Positions 26,913 through 35,498 of a stretch of 64,000 bases of DNA are shown here, piece by piece (position 1 is the stretch's first letter; each line of letters begins with the position of its first letter). The DNA lies in assembly GCA_947449255.1 (NCBI GenBank), contig CANFQX010000005.1, positions 62,001-126,000 of the forward strand, read 5' to 3'. The DNA comes from Pseudobdellovibrionaceae bacterium (lineage in GTDB: Bacteria; Bdellovibrionota; Bdellovibrionia; Bdellovibrionales; Bdellovibrionaceae). Position numbers and translations under genes: made by a program. A model generated the notes under the pieces. It did no database searches. It was not told the origin of the DNA and was given only the letters and a program-made list of their open reading frames with translations.

Positions 26913-28771
26913 AAGCGAGTTTCTTATTGATTGGCCCCTGGGATACAAAATTGCAAGAGCTGGGTGCACATATTGCCGCAGATCTCAACCAAGCCACAAA
27001 TTGGATCCATGACTCAAGATACAGCGTCGTTGCACTCTCTCTTAATCTTATCATTACAAAACAATTTGAATCCTTTTATCAGGAAGTTAAGCGCCTTGAT
27101 CCAGCTATCGAATTTATAGCTGTGGTTCCTCCGAATTTTTCTGCTAATCAATTGGCCATCCTTCATGAAAAATATCACTTTTGCAAAGTCACCAATGGTT
27201 TTACTGATCTGGAGCTTGAGTCTCATCTTTTTTTAGCACTTGAAGAGTCCAGCCAACATAGGCAAAACGAAAACTTAGCGTTTTTAATTCGGGAGCAAAC
27301 AGCTCAGCTCAAAAAAATACAAATTGAACTTGAAGAAAGAGTTCAAAAAAGAACTCGCTTCCTAACAGAAGCTCGCCGAAAATTATTTCTTACAAATTCA
27401 AGAATTGAGGGTTTCAAGGGAGCCCTCATGGCCGTGAATCAGGCCAGCTCCTTAAATGAAATCGAGCAGCTCCTGAATGAGTCCTTAGCCTCTACGGTGC
27501 AAACCTCATGGATACGAATTTTCTTTGCTCCTCAGGATGACCTCTTTAACAACCAAGTTAAATCGCAATTAAATTTCACTCAACTGCAAGTCTCTTTGTT
27601 TAGACAGCATCAACGTATTGGCTCTATATTCTATTACCGGGCCCCAGATCATCCGTTTAATAAAGATGAAGTTGAATTCTGCAACCGTGTTGCTGAAGCA
27701 GTCGCCTTGGCCCTAGATCGAATTCAAAAACTGAAAGAGTCTGAATCCGTCAAAGAACAGTGGGAAACTACCTTCAATTCCATGTCAGATCCAGTAGTCA
27801 TGATAGATAACAACTATGATATCATCCAGGCCAACAAGGCCGTTAATGAACGCCTTAAGCATGGCGAACAGACGCACAACACACGAAAGTGCTACAGTTT
27901 ACTTTATGACCGCTCAGAACCCTGCCTTGGGTGCCATCGCGGGAATAACTTCAGAGTGCGATCTCAAGATCCCTTGCCGAAAACTCTTGAAGTCTACAGT
28001 CAAAGCTTAGAGCTAGAATCAAATAAGCCTGCTGTCTTTGTAAATCTCTATCACGACATCACCCAGCAGGTAAAAATGGAGAGGCAAATTCTTGAATCCA
28101 CCAAAATGGCTGAGCTAGGAACTATTGGTTCTTCCATTGCCCATGAATTGAACAATCCCTTGGGGGGCATCCTTTCCTTTGTTCAGTTGATCAAAATGGA
28201 AATGAAACCTGAAAACCCACTTTATCCTGATATTGTTGAAATGGAGACTGGGGTTCAGCGCTGCAAAGAAATCATTCAAAACCTTTTAGGGTTTACAAGA
28301 GATCCTCATGCTGACAAAGAAGGTGCCGTCAGCCTTAAGGAAGTTTGCCTGCGCGCCCTTAAAATTGTCGAACTGCAGACCAAATCTCAGGGAATTGAAG
28401 TTCAACTTGAACTGGATGGAAGGGATATCATTATTGTGGGCCATTTGAATCTCTTGGCTCAAGCGGTGAAAAACCTGCTTCAAAATGCCATCGACCGCAT
28501 CAATGACCAAATCCGCTCTCAAAAAGGATTTAAGGCCTTTTTGAATTTGAAAATTTCAACAGAAGTAGACTCTTCTGGAACTCAAAGAGGTTATATAAAT
28601 ATAATGGACAATGGAACTCCAGAAAAAAATTTAAGCCTTCCCATCGGCCTGGGAATTCCTGTGGCCTCACAAATTTTGCGCGACCAAGGTGCCGACCTTG
28701 AGTTTTTTTCAACAGCTAACAATCAAAATGCAGCAAAAATTGCCTTCACTCGTCTAGTTTTTATGGCCTAA
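26900..28771 (+). CDS. NtrB-like sensor histidine kinase with pseudo-receiver, GAF and Cys-rich PAS domains
   Basis: 623 residues, no membrane helix, so a cytoplasmic sensor. Order: receiver-like N-domain lacking the usual Asp pattern (about 5-110); coiled coil (115-165); GAF-like domain (about 168-275); PAS (about 290-395) with three cysteines C331, C342 and C345 in CYSLLYDRSEPCLGCHRGNN; HisKA with phospho-His H415 in SSIAHELNNPLGGILSFVQL; HATPase with NLLQNAIDRIN and IGLGIPVASQILRDQGADLE. The cysteine trio is typical of PAS domains that may bind a metal or cluster, or sense redox state. The next gene is a sigma-54 response regulator, its likely partner. Confidence 0.9.
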   Translation: MRSLKASFLLIGPWDTKLQELGAHIAADLNQATNWIHDSRYSVVALSLNLIITKQFESFYQEVKRLDPAIEFIAVVPPNFSANQLAILHEKYHFCKVTNGFTDLELESHLFLALEESSQHRQNENLAFLIREQTAQLKKIQIELEERVQKRTRFLTEARRKLFLTNSRIEGFKGALMAVNQASSLNEIEQLLNESLASTVQTSWIRIFFAPQDDLFNNQVKSQLNFTQLQVSLFRQHQRIGSIFYYRAPDHPFNKDEVEFCNRVAEAVALALDRIQKLKESESVKEQWETTFNSMSDPVVMIDNNYDIIQANKAVNERLKHGEQTHNTRKCYSLLYDRSEPCLGCHRGNNFRVRSQDPLPKTLEVYSQSLELESNKPAVFVNLYHDITQQVKMERQILESTKMAELGTIGSSIAHELNNPLGGILSFVQLIKMEMKPENPLYPDIVEMETGVQRCKEIIQNLLGFTRDPHADKEGAVSLKEVCLRALKIVELQTKSQGIEVQLELDGRDIIIVGHLNLLAQAVKNLLQNAIDRINDQIRSQKGFKAFLNLKISTEVDSSGTQRGYINIMDNGTPEKNLSLPIGLGIPVASQILRDQGADLEFFSTANNQNAAKIAFTRLVFMA

Positions 28772-28862
28772 GAACCTTAATTGCTGCGGTTTTTTTGACA
28801 GGTCCGTCAAAACCCAAGTATTCTTTAAACAGATCACAGAACCCACCATGGAAGGAAGGTTC

Positions 28863-30266
28863 ATGCGCAGCCAACGAGTCCTAGTCTTAGACGATGAGTC
28901 TTCCCTTCGTACCGCTCTCTTTAGAGTCCTTGATCGAAAGGGCCTCAATGTTATCACGGCCAACAAAATTGAAGAGGCCAAATTATTATGCCAGGGTGAA
29001 GTCCCCATTGATCTAGCGATCGTGGATATGAATCTCCCTGACGGTGACGGCATTGAATTCATGACCTATTTGAAATCCCTGAATCCTGCGGCTGAGATCA
29101 TCATCTTAACTGGACATGGAACTATTGAATCAGCCATCCGAGCAACACAAAAAGGCGCCTTTCATTTCGTAACGAAGCCATTTAGCCTTGATGAGTTGAT
29201 GAGCTTGATTGAAAAAGCCCTGACTCATAAAAAGCTCCAACAAGAAAACAAACAGCTCAGATCAGAATTAAATAAAAAATATAAATTTGATCAAATCATT
29301 GGCACCAGCGATCAAATTCAGAGCGTCTTGAGGCTGATTGAGCGAGTTGCTGATTCTGACTCCACAGTGATGGTCACTGGCGAGTCAGGCACCGGGAAAG
29401 AACTTATTGCCAGAGCGATTCACTACAACTCCCCGCGAGTAAATGGACCTTTTATTCCCATCAACTGCGGAGCTATTCCTTCTGAACTTCTTGAAAGTGA
29501 ATTGTTTGGGCACATGAAAGGCTCCTTCACGGGAGCCATCGCAACTCGTGTTGGTCGTTTTGAAATGGCAGATGGTGGCACAATATTTTTGGATGAAATT
29601 GGCGACCTCGAGCCTGCCTTACAAGTGAAGTTGCTGCGTGCACTTCAAGAGCGCAGCTTTGAACCAGTCGGATCAGTAAAAACGGTGAATGTGAATGTTC
29701 GAGTTATTGCGGCCACGAATTTAAATCTTGAAGAAGCCGTAGAAAACGGTCAATTTCGTGAGGACCTCTATTATCGTCTGAATGTCATTCCTCTGGTCGT
29801 CCCTGCTCTGCGCGAAAGAAAAACAGATATTCCATTGTTGCTGAATCACTTCATCGATGTTTTTAATAAAACAAAAGGGCGTGGACTGACAGGTGTCAGC
29901 TCAGATGCTCTCGAATGCCTCGTCAACTATGCTTGGCCTGGAAATATTCGGGAACTTGAAAATCTCGTTGAACGAATGACAATCCTTAAGGGCCACGGGG
30001 CTATTGAGATGATTGATCTTCCCACTAAATATAAATCGGGAAAAATGGCGATCACAGATGTCAATAGCCTTGAGATCCCAGACAATGGAATGGACTTCAA
30101 CACTGCGGTTGATAACTTCGAAAACACTTTGATTTTAAAAGCTCTCGAAAAAACAGGATGGAACAGAAATCAGGCGGCGGCACTTTTGCGCCTAAACCGA
30201 ACCACCCTTGTTGAAAAAATAAAGAAAAAAGGACTGACTCAACCCGGAGAAGCCGTCCCCGGCTAG
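28863..30266 (+). CDS. NtrC-family sigma-54-dependent response regulator
   Basis: About 467 residues from ATG 28863, chosen because AAGGAAGG lies just upstream; an in-frame ATG at 28848 would lie upstream of this site. Receiver domain (1-120): RVLVLDDESSLRTAL, phospho-acceptor Asp in LAIVDMNLPDGDG, and VTKPF. The AAA+ domain has Walker A TGESGTGKE, the sigma-54-contact loop as GSFTGA (Ser for the usual Ala), Walker B GGTIFLDEIGDL, and WPGNIRELENLVERM. The C-terminal Fis helix-turn-helix is NQAAALLRLNRTTLVEKIKK. It activates unidentified sigma-54 promoters in response to the upstream kinase. Confidence 0.94.
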   Translation: MRSQRVLVLDDESSLRTALFRVLDRKGLNVITANKIEEAKLLCQGEVPIDLAIVDMNLPDGDGIEFMTYLKSLNPAAEIIILTGHGTIESAIRATQKGAFHFVTKPFSLDELMSLIEKALTHKKLQQENKQLRSELNKKYKFDQIIGTSDQIQSVLRLIERVADSDSTVMVTGESGTGKELIARAIHYNSPRVNGPFIPINCGAIPSELLESELFGHMKGSFTGAIATRVGRFEMADGGTIFLDEIGDLEPALQVKLLRALQERSFEPVGSVKTVNVNVRVIAATNLNLEEAVENGQFREDLYYRLNVIPLVVPALRERKTDIPLLLNHFIDVFNKTKGRGLTGVSSDALECLVNYAWPGNIRELENLVERMTILKGHGAIEMIDLPTKYKSGKMAITDVNSLEIPDNGMDFNTAVDNFENTLILKALEKTGWNRNQAAALLRLNRTTLVEKIKKKGLTQPGEAVPG

Positions 30267-30268
30267 TC

Positions 30269-31213
30269 TTAAAATAAATGAAGCATTTCAAAAAGGGCGT
30301 CCATCCCTGCCAGAGCCGTTATTTCTGAGGGATCATAGGCGGGCGATATTTCAACAACATCGCCGCCAACCAAATTGGGGATTCGCAAGGCTCTGAATAT
30401 GCGCTGAACTTCATAGGTCGTCAGCCCCCCAGGAACTGGTGTTCCTGTCCCAGGCGCATAAGCCGGATCCAAATTATCAATATCATAGCTGATGTAAGTT
30501 GGCGTCTGATCAAAAACAGGTAAAGTTTTAAGGAACTCGGGTAAACTTTGATTTCGAATGTCATCGACTGTGACCACTCGAATGCCATGCTTTTGAACAA
30601 AAGCAAGGTCTTCTTGTCCAGCTAAAGGCCCGCGAATTCCAATCTGTATCATTTTTTTTGGATCCACTAGGCCCTCCTCAACAGCATGTCTTGCGAAAGC
30701 CCCGTGATGGTACTCGCAGCCCCATGCTGCTGGATAGGTGTCTAGATGAGCATCAAAATGAATCAGGGCCAGCGGCTGGCCATATTTTTTTCTTAGAGCT
30801 CGCAGAACAGGCAATGTTGTTGAGTGATCCCCACCAACAGACAAGAATTTTTTATTGTGAACAAGCACTTCACTGACAAATTTTTCAATTCGCTCATAAG
30901 TTTGAATTTGATCAATGGGGACCGTTGGACAGTCACCAATGTCAGCCACTTTGAATTTTTCAAAAAAGTTTTCTTGCCGACTCATGTGAAAGCCCCTCCC
31001 CAAGGAAGAAATCTCTCTGACTTTTGCGGGAGCAAAGCGGGCCCCCGGGCGATAGGAAACTCCGCCGTCATAGGGTATTCCAAAAATTCCTATATCGTAG
31101 TCAGAGTCGATGGGAACATGGGGCAACCGAAAAAAAGTTTTAATTGCTGAAAACCGCGGGAATTCTCGTCCATTGAGAGGCTTATAATCCATTTTTTTTG
31201 ACTCCTGATTCAC
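30269..31213 (-). CDS. speB: Agmatinase/arginase-family ureohydrolase
   Basis: 314 residues. Binuclear manganese motifs of the ureohydrolase family are complete: GGDHSTTLP, IHFDAHLDTY and SYDIDNLDPAYAPGTGTPVP. FGIPYDGGVSYRPGARFAP and EISPAYDPSEITALAGM fit agmatinase (agmatine to putrescine plus urea) better than arginase or formiminoglutamase. Substrate cannot be settled from sequence alone. It converges on the sigma-54 regulator with only two bases between stops. Confidence 0.87.
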   Translation of the reverse strand: MNQESKKMDYKPLNGREFPRFSAIKTFFRLPHVPIDSDYDIGIFGIPYDGGVSYRPGARFAPAKVREISSLGRGFHMSRQENFFEKFKVADIGDCPTVPIDQIQTYERIEKFVSEVLVHNKKFLSVGGDHSTTLPVLRALRKKYGQPLALIHFDAHLDTYPAAWGCEYHHGAFARHAVEEGLVDPKKMIQIGIRGPLAGQEDLAFVQKHGIRVVTVDDIRNQSLPEFLKTLPVFDQTPTYISYDIDNLDPAYAPGTGTPVPGGLTTYEVQRIFRALRIPNLVGGDVVEISPAYDPSEITALAGMDALFEMLHLF

Positions 31214-31336
31214 TTACGAAGAGGCTAGCTTAGAAAAAAGAGAATTACGACTGATTTCCTTTATTGATGGCCGTCCACGCCACATCTGTTTTCAAGGCCT
31301 ATTTTAATTTAAAGAAATTAATTGCGAGCCGGTAAA

Positions 31337-32011
31337 TCATTTTTTACGGTAAATAGCAGAGCGTGTATTGCCATTTTTGATTGAATACAACTTCAGATCC
31401 ATTTCAGCCACTCGTCTGGATAACTTCCCGGGGAATAATTCTAGGTAATCATGGACAGTTATTTCTTTTTTTGAATTGAGAATTTTTTTTAATTTTCTAA
31501 TTCTTTCGCCTTTTGGAATAAGAGTGAGGTGTCGTTTCGGCTGGCTAGAGTCTTGATTGGGAAGCATTAGCTCACAAGAAAGATAGCCCCATTTTTTGTA
31601 GAGAGGCAAAGAATCAAATGCCTCATTTCTCTGTTTTTTTCCTGCAAAACTATAGAGACCTAAAAAATAATTTTCAGATGAGGACTTTTTAAAATCGGAT
31701 AAACAGCAGTTTCGCCAGTTTTTAAAACCCAGCTGCGTCCCCTTTGGTAATAAAAACAAAACATGATCACAAAGAATGCCCCAGCAGAGAGGCATTGGGG
31801 CGTCCTTTAGAACTTTATGCACTTCTAGAGGGTTCATTTTTGACCAACACCTTTGCAGATGTCTAATGAGGATTTCTCCTAATCTGGGATCAAATCGTGT
31901 CCACATAGAATATTGAACTAGGTCTGAAATTGAAACCACATTTCCAGACTGTAGAATATTATACGCGACAACTAAATCATTCTGCTGTGGAATTCTTAAA
32001 TCAACTTTCAT
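31337..32011 (-). CDS. Unknown protein with C-terminal winged-helix-like region, partner of an NTase
   Basis: 224 residues; I do not recognise a named family. The N-terminal half is compact and mixed (VYSMWTRFDP-like core, actually LVQYSMWTRFDPRLGEILIR). The middle carries aromatic and Lys-rich stretches. The C-terminus (about 180-215: EITVHDYLELFPGKLSRRVA, EMDLKLYSI) reads as a helix-turn-helix or winged helix. Its ATG overlaps the stop of the upstream nucleotidyltransferase gene as ATGA, so the two are translationally coupled. By analogy with AbiEi/AbiEii, a DNA-binding partner of an NTase may be an antitoxin and autorepressor. This is inference; no similarity to AbiEi is claimed. Confidence 0.6.
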   Translation of the reverse strand: MKVDLRIPQQNDLVVAYNILQSGNVVSISDLVQYSMWTRFDPRLGEILIRHLQRCWSKMNPLEVHKVLKDAPMPLCWGILCDHVLFLLPKGTQLGFKNWRNCCLSDFKKSSSENYFLGLYSFAGKKQRNEAFDSLPLYKKWGYLSCELMLPNQDSSQPKRHLTLIPKGERIRKLKKILNSKKEITVHDYLELFPGKLSRRVAEMDLKLYSIKNGNTRSAIYRKK

Positions 32012-32535
32012 TCCATTTGCTCCAATAGTTCATCTAAAAAATCAAGCGCAGCTTTGGCTTCGGGAATTTTTTTTGCCTTTAATTTTTCAATCTGTTGCTC
32101 TACTTTTTGAAGATTCACACCATTTTTTATCAATGCCTTAGCATGACTAATATCTTTGGCTCTGTGAGCAAAGCATTTCATAATAAGCATGTCTTCGGCA
32201 GAAAGTGCAGCGACTACCAAATAATCACCGGTAAAAACAGAAATCAAATTTTTTTCATAATCAGGCAAAATGACAAAGGCAAAGGAAGCGAAATAACAGT
32301 TCAACCAATCGGGGGGCAAATGAAGTTCCAAAGCGACTTCTTTGGTGAGTAGATCTAACTCGTGTATCTCAAGCCCTTTGGGTATGGCATCGACATCTGT
32401 TGTCGCCAGAGGAAAACCGTGCGCAAAAATCATCGCACCACCTCCTCCCATAACAAGTTTTAATGGCTTAGTGAGTTTTCGATCGAGAGCGCTAAAAGCC
32501 TGTTTCATGATCTGCAGAGAAATTGGTTTTTCCAT
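32008..32535 (-). CDS. Nucleotidyltransferase-fold protein (DUF6036/AbiEii-like)
   Basis: 175 residues from ATG 32535. I reject the in-frame ATG at 32562 because it lies upstream of the transcription start predicted from the TTGCGA/TATAAT promoter, and AAGGA sits 9-10 bases before 32535. The nucleotidyltransferase core is KLVMGGGGAMIFAHGFPLAT then TDVDA (G-G...D-x-D at about residues 30-49). LSAEDMLIMKCFAHRAKDIS matches the family's LxxxDLIxxKxxAxRxKD helix. A C-terminal Lys/Glu helix follows. Such proteins include AbiEii-type toxins, MenT-like tRNA-modifying toxins and MntA-like antitoxins. Which one applies is unknown. Confidence 0.72.
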   Translation of the reverse strand: MEKPISLQIMKQAFSALDRKLTKPLKLVMGGGGAMIFAHGFPLATTDVDAIPKGLEIHELDLLTKEVALELHLPPDWLNCYFASFAFVILPDYEKNLISVFTGDYLVVAALSAEDMLIMKCFAHRAKDISHAKALIKNGVNLQKVEQQIEKLKAKKIPEAKAALDFLDELLEQME

Positions 32536-32564
32536 AAACAACATCCTTATTTCTGAATACAACC

Positions 32565-32593
32565 ATTATAGCGAATTGCCGAACTTTTCGCAA
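32565..32593 (-). promoter_or_regulatory. Near-consensus sigma-70 promoter of the NTase module
   Basis: On the minus strand, TTGCGA (32593-32588), a 17-base spacer and TATAAT (32570-32565) form a strong housekeeping-type promoter. The -35 and spacer also form a near-palindrome ATTGCGAA-AAG-TTCGGCAAT, with one inserted G in the right arm. That suggests an operator occluding the -35, as expected for an autorepressed module. Confidence 0.7.
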
Positions 32594-32747
32594 TAAAATC
32601 ATTTTACATCGATTTTACAGATACTTACAAAGGTTTATAAAAAATATTAACTTTCGAACAAGCCCCCATCATTGCGTTGCTTCCATGATATTTAAAATAT
32701 TAAGAATTTGACCTCGACCCATTATCGCGATGTAAGGGAGCCACAGA

Positions 32748-33794
32748 ATGGCTTGGAGTCTTCAAATGAAAACCCTAAAAAACAAAGACCTCGAAAAAAA
32801 TATTCCTAAAAAAACACTGGCAGAAAACAGCCTCAACGAGGATCATAAATTGCTCGTTCAGTGGTATGAAAAAAACAAGCGCAGTCTGCCGTGGCGAATT
32901 AGTAAAGATCCTTATAAAATATGGCTCTCAGAAGTCATGCTCCAACAAACCACAGTCACCGCCGTCATTCCTTACTATGATAAATTTTTAAACCTGTTTC
33001 CTACCGTTCAGCATTTGGCAGATGCTGCGGAAAATGAAGTGATGGCCGCCTGGGCTGGACTAGGATATTATTCGCGCGCTCGAAATCTTCACAAAGCAGC
33101 AAAACATTTGGCTGAAAATGGCTTTCCAAAAACAGCCGCAGGCCTTATAGAATTTCCGGGCTTTGGCCCCTACACCTCTCGGGCCGTTGCAAGCATTGCC
33201 TTTGGTGAAAGGGTTGGAGTCCTTGATGGGAATGTCATCAGGGTCCTTTCACGAAGACATGGGCTTCATCTTGAATGGTGGAACAATAAACCTCGCCAAG
33301 AGCTTCAGACACTCTCAGATCACTTAGCCTTATTAGGTGCTCCAGAGAAAACAAATCAAGGACTCATGGAACTCGGCGCCACTGTTTGCACGCCAAAAAA
33401 AGTCATGTGCATTCTGTGCCCCTGGTCTTCCAAATGCGTCGCCAGAAAAAATGACGCCGTTGAACTTTTGCCGCTCAAAAAAGCCCGAAAAAAAACTGAG
33501 ATCTGGGTTTGGAAACCCATCGTCGCGATCAAGGATAAAAAGGTGGCCTTGGTCAAAAACGACTATGCGCCGTTTCTTAAAAATCAACTTATTTTCCCTG
33601 GCCAAATTTCAATGGAAAAAAACAAGCCTAAAGACTGTAAGCTCAGGCATAGCATAACCCACCATGACATATTTATTCAGGTCGAATTGAAAAAAAACCT
33701 CGCCGGAACAAATCTCCATTGGGTAAACTTAAGTGAGCTGAAAAAAGTAAATCCCTCCTCTCTTTTACAAAAAGTGCTGGGACAGGTTTTATAA
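32748..33794 (+). CDS. mutY: A/G-specific adenine DNA glycosylase MutY
   Basis: Removes adenine mispaired with 8-oxoguanine. 348 residues. Catalytic Glu62 lies in SEVMLQQTTV, the helix-hairpin-helix is LIEFPGFGPYTSRAVASIAF, and catalytic Asp160 is in GVLDGNVIRVLSRRHG. The [4Fe-4S] ligands C214, C221, C224 and C230 have the C-x6-C-x2-C-x5-C spacing. The C-terminal NUDIX-like 8-oxoG recognition domain (about 240-348) is shortened and diverged. AAGGGAG precedes the ATG by about 7 bases. Confidence 0.96.
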   Translation: MAWSLQMKTLKNKDLEKNIPKKTLAENSLNEDHKLLVQWYEKNKRSLPWRISKDPYKIWLSEVMLQQTTVTAVIPYYDKFLNLFPTVQHLADAAENEVMAAWAGLGYYSRARNLHKAAKHLAENGFPKTAAGLIEFPGFGPYTSRAVASIAFGERVGVLDGNVIRVLSRRHGLHLEWWNNKPRQELQTLSDHLALLGAPEKTNQGLMELGATVCTPKKVMCILCPWSSKCVARKNDAVELLPLKKARKKTEIWVWKPIVAIKDKKVALVKNDYAPFLKNQLIFPGQISMEKNKPKDCKLRHSITHHDIFIQVELKKNLAGTNLHWVNLSELKKVNPSSLLQKVLGQVL

Positions 33795-33822
33795 AAGTTG
33801 AACGAGATGAAAAAGGTCAGAA

Positions 33823-34863
33823 ATGAAATTCTTAAAAAAATGTCCACAGTTTATTCTTAGCTTAATTTTGAGTTTCATTTGTGGATGTTCTCATTTCAAT
33901 TCAAACAAAAAATCAAATGAAAAGACTCTTGTTGCAGGCTTGATCGATGAGAACAAGGGCGACTCTGTTCACCCCCGCTTTTCACCGGATGGGACAAAGC
34001 TGATCTATGCAAGCAAGATGAGATCTGAACACGCGAAATCCCAAATCTATGAATTAGATCTGATCCACAACAAGGAACGCAGGGTCACTTTTTCTGATGG
34101 CGATGCCTTTGACCCAAGTTATATCAATGACAGTGAAATTATTTATTCTTCAACAACCGACGATATAAAAGAAAATTATTTTTCTAAGGCCATTGTCGGC
34201 GAAGCGAAGGTCATTGAATTTCCTGGATCTGATATCTATAGAAGTGACAGGTATGGCAGCGAAATCATCCGCCTGACAGAACAGCCTGGATTTAATGGTG
34301 AAGCCACTTTGATCACTAGCGGTCCAAAGACATTTGTCATCTACACCTCTTTTTTTGACAATTCGATGTCGGTTCGAAAAATTGACATCGAACAAGAATC
34401 CTCTTTATCCATAGGTTCGGCCTCAGAAAAATATCGCAGGTTTCCTACACTCAATAAAGATCGTTCAAAAATTGCATTTTTGGAAAAAGATAAATCCACT
34501 CAAGAGCAAAGCCTGGTCATTTACAACCTAAAATCTAAAAAGATTGAATCCACAGTAAAACTTGAAGGCCAATATCGTGATTTGTTTTTTGCACCTCGAC
34601 CTCCCGAAAGAATTTTCTATAGTGTCCTTCGAAAAGGTGACCCCAATTATCATATCGAAATGTATGACCTCGAAGACAAGTGCACACAAATAGTTTTAAA
34701 GGATTCCATTTCTCTATTGAGTCCGGCGGTGTCTGATGACAGCTTTGAAAAATTAGCATTTGTTCGATTTAAGCCCTTAGAAAATGAAATCAAAGTTTTG
34801 AATCTACCAAACCTGAAGGACTCCTGCCGAGCACCGGAGCCCGTTTCTATGAATTCAAGATAG
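33823..34863 (+). CDS. Lipoprotein with TolB-like beta-propeller (PD40) repeats
   Basis: 346 residues. The signal peptide ends in lipobox FICGC (about 19-23). The mature part carries propeller repeats of the TolB/PD40 type, clearest as VHPRFSPDGTKLIYASK (about 50-66), then QIYELDLIHNKERRVTFSDG, DPSYINDSEIIYSS and SDIYRSDRYGSEIIRLTEQP. It is probably a lipid-anchored envelope protein binding other envelope components. It follows mutY by 28 bases. Confidence 0.8.
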   Translation: MKFLKKCPQFILSLILSFICGCSHFNSNKKSNEKTLVAGLIDENKGDSVHPRFSPDGTKLIYASKMRSEHAKSQIYELDLIHNKERRVTFSDGDAFDPSYINDSEIIYSSTTDDIKENYFSKAIVGEAKVIEFPGSDIYRSDRYGSEIIRLTEQPGFNGEATLITSGPKTFVIYTSFFDNSMSVRKIDIEQESSLSIGSASEKYRRFPTLNKDRSKIAFLEKDKSTQEQSLVIYNLKSKKIESTVKLEGQYRDLFFAPRPPERIFYSVLRKGDPNYHIEMYDLEDKCTQIVLKDSISLLSPAVSDDSFEKLAFVRFKPLENEIKVLNLPNLKDSCRAPEPVSMNSR

Positions 34864-34916
34864 GCTTGCAATTTCTTGCCTTGCATAAAGTGCAGACTCC
34901 GGGCTAGCCTAATCAG

Positions 34917-35498
34917 GTGAATAAAATTTTTTTTGGCCTTTCATTTCTATTCGTGCTGTTTTCTTTTAACTTAGAAGCGGCCCCCTATCCTGCAACAAGC
35001 AGTTCAGCTTTTACAGATCCAGCTTTGGGTCATTTTCTGCTGCACCACGGATTTAAAATAAGCAATCATGGAAGTCATTGGTTGCCGGCTTCCGAAAATG
35101 ATTCCTCACAAGATGAAACCATTCGCTTTGCCAGCAAGGAGACGTCTGAAACTGGATTTATAACCATAAAATCAGAAAAAGCAAACAAGACGGCCAGTCT
35201 GAACCTCTACAATCGCAAATGGATGAAAGAATATCCAAATTATGGCTTTGAAGTTTTATCGACGACGGCGTTTGATCTCAACAGCCAACCGGCCTTGGTC
35301 GTCGATTTGCTTTCTCGTGCAAAAGGAAAGCAAATCAGACAGGTGATTTTTAAGAATGATGACAAGATCGCCATTCTGACTTGCGTAGATGATCGCGGCT
35401 CTTTCAGTAAATCTCTGAAAGAGTGCAATGAAATTGTCAAAAATTTTAGATGGACCACGGACCCCTCGACCAAAAACTTGGGAACCCTTAAAAATTAA
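34917..35498 (+). CDS. Secreted protein of unknown function (GTG start)
   Basis: 193 residues beginning at GTG 34917, with a clear signal peptide (NKIFFGLSFLFVLFSFNLEA, then APYP). The mature part is mixed alpha/beta: FTDPALGHFLLHHGFKISNH, then LNSQPALVVDLLSRAKGKQI, and ILTCVDDRGSFSKSLKECNE with two cysteines. I do not recognise the family. No Shine-Dalgarno is visible. A TTGCAT / TAGCCT pair (34881, 34905) places the predicted transcription start on the GTG itself, suggesting a leaderless message. Its stop overlaps that of convergent hemB by 3 bases. Confidence 0.75.
   Translation: MNKIFFGLSFLFVLFSFNLEAAPYPATSSSAFTDPALGHFLLHHGFKISNHGSHWLPASENDSSQDETIRFASKETSETGFITIKSEKANKTASLNLYNRKWMKEYPNYGFEVLSTTAFDLNSQPALVVDLLSRAKGKQIRQVIFKNDDKIAILTCVDDRGSFSKSLKECNEIVKNFRWTTDPSTKNLGTLKN

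Noticed and set aside
32536-32562. Upstream start for the NTase gene at 32562
   Set aside because: It lies before the transcription start predicted from the TATAAT at 32565-32570, and AAGGA is spaced for the ATG at 32535.
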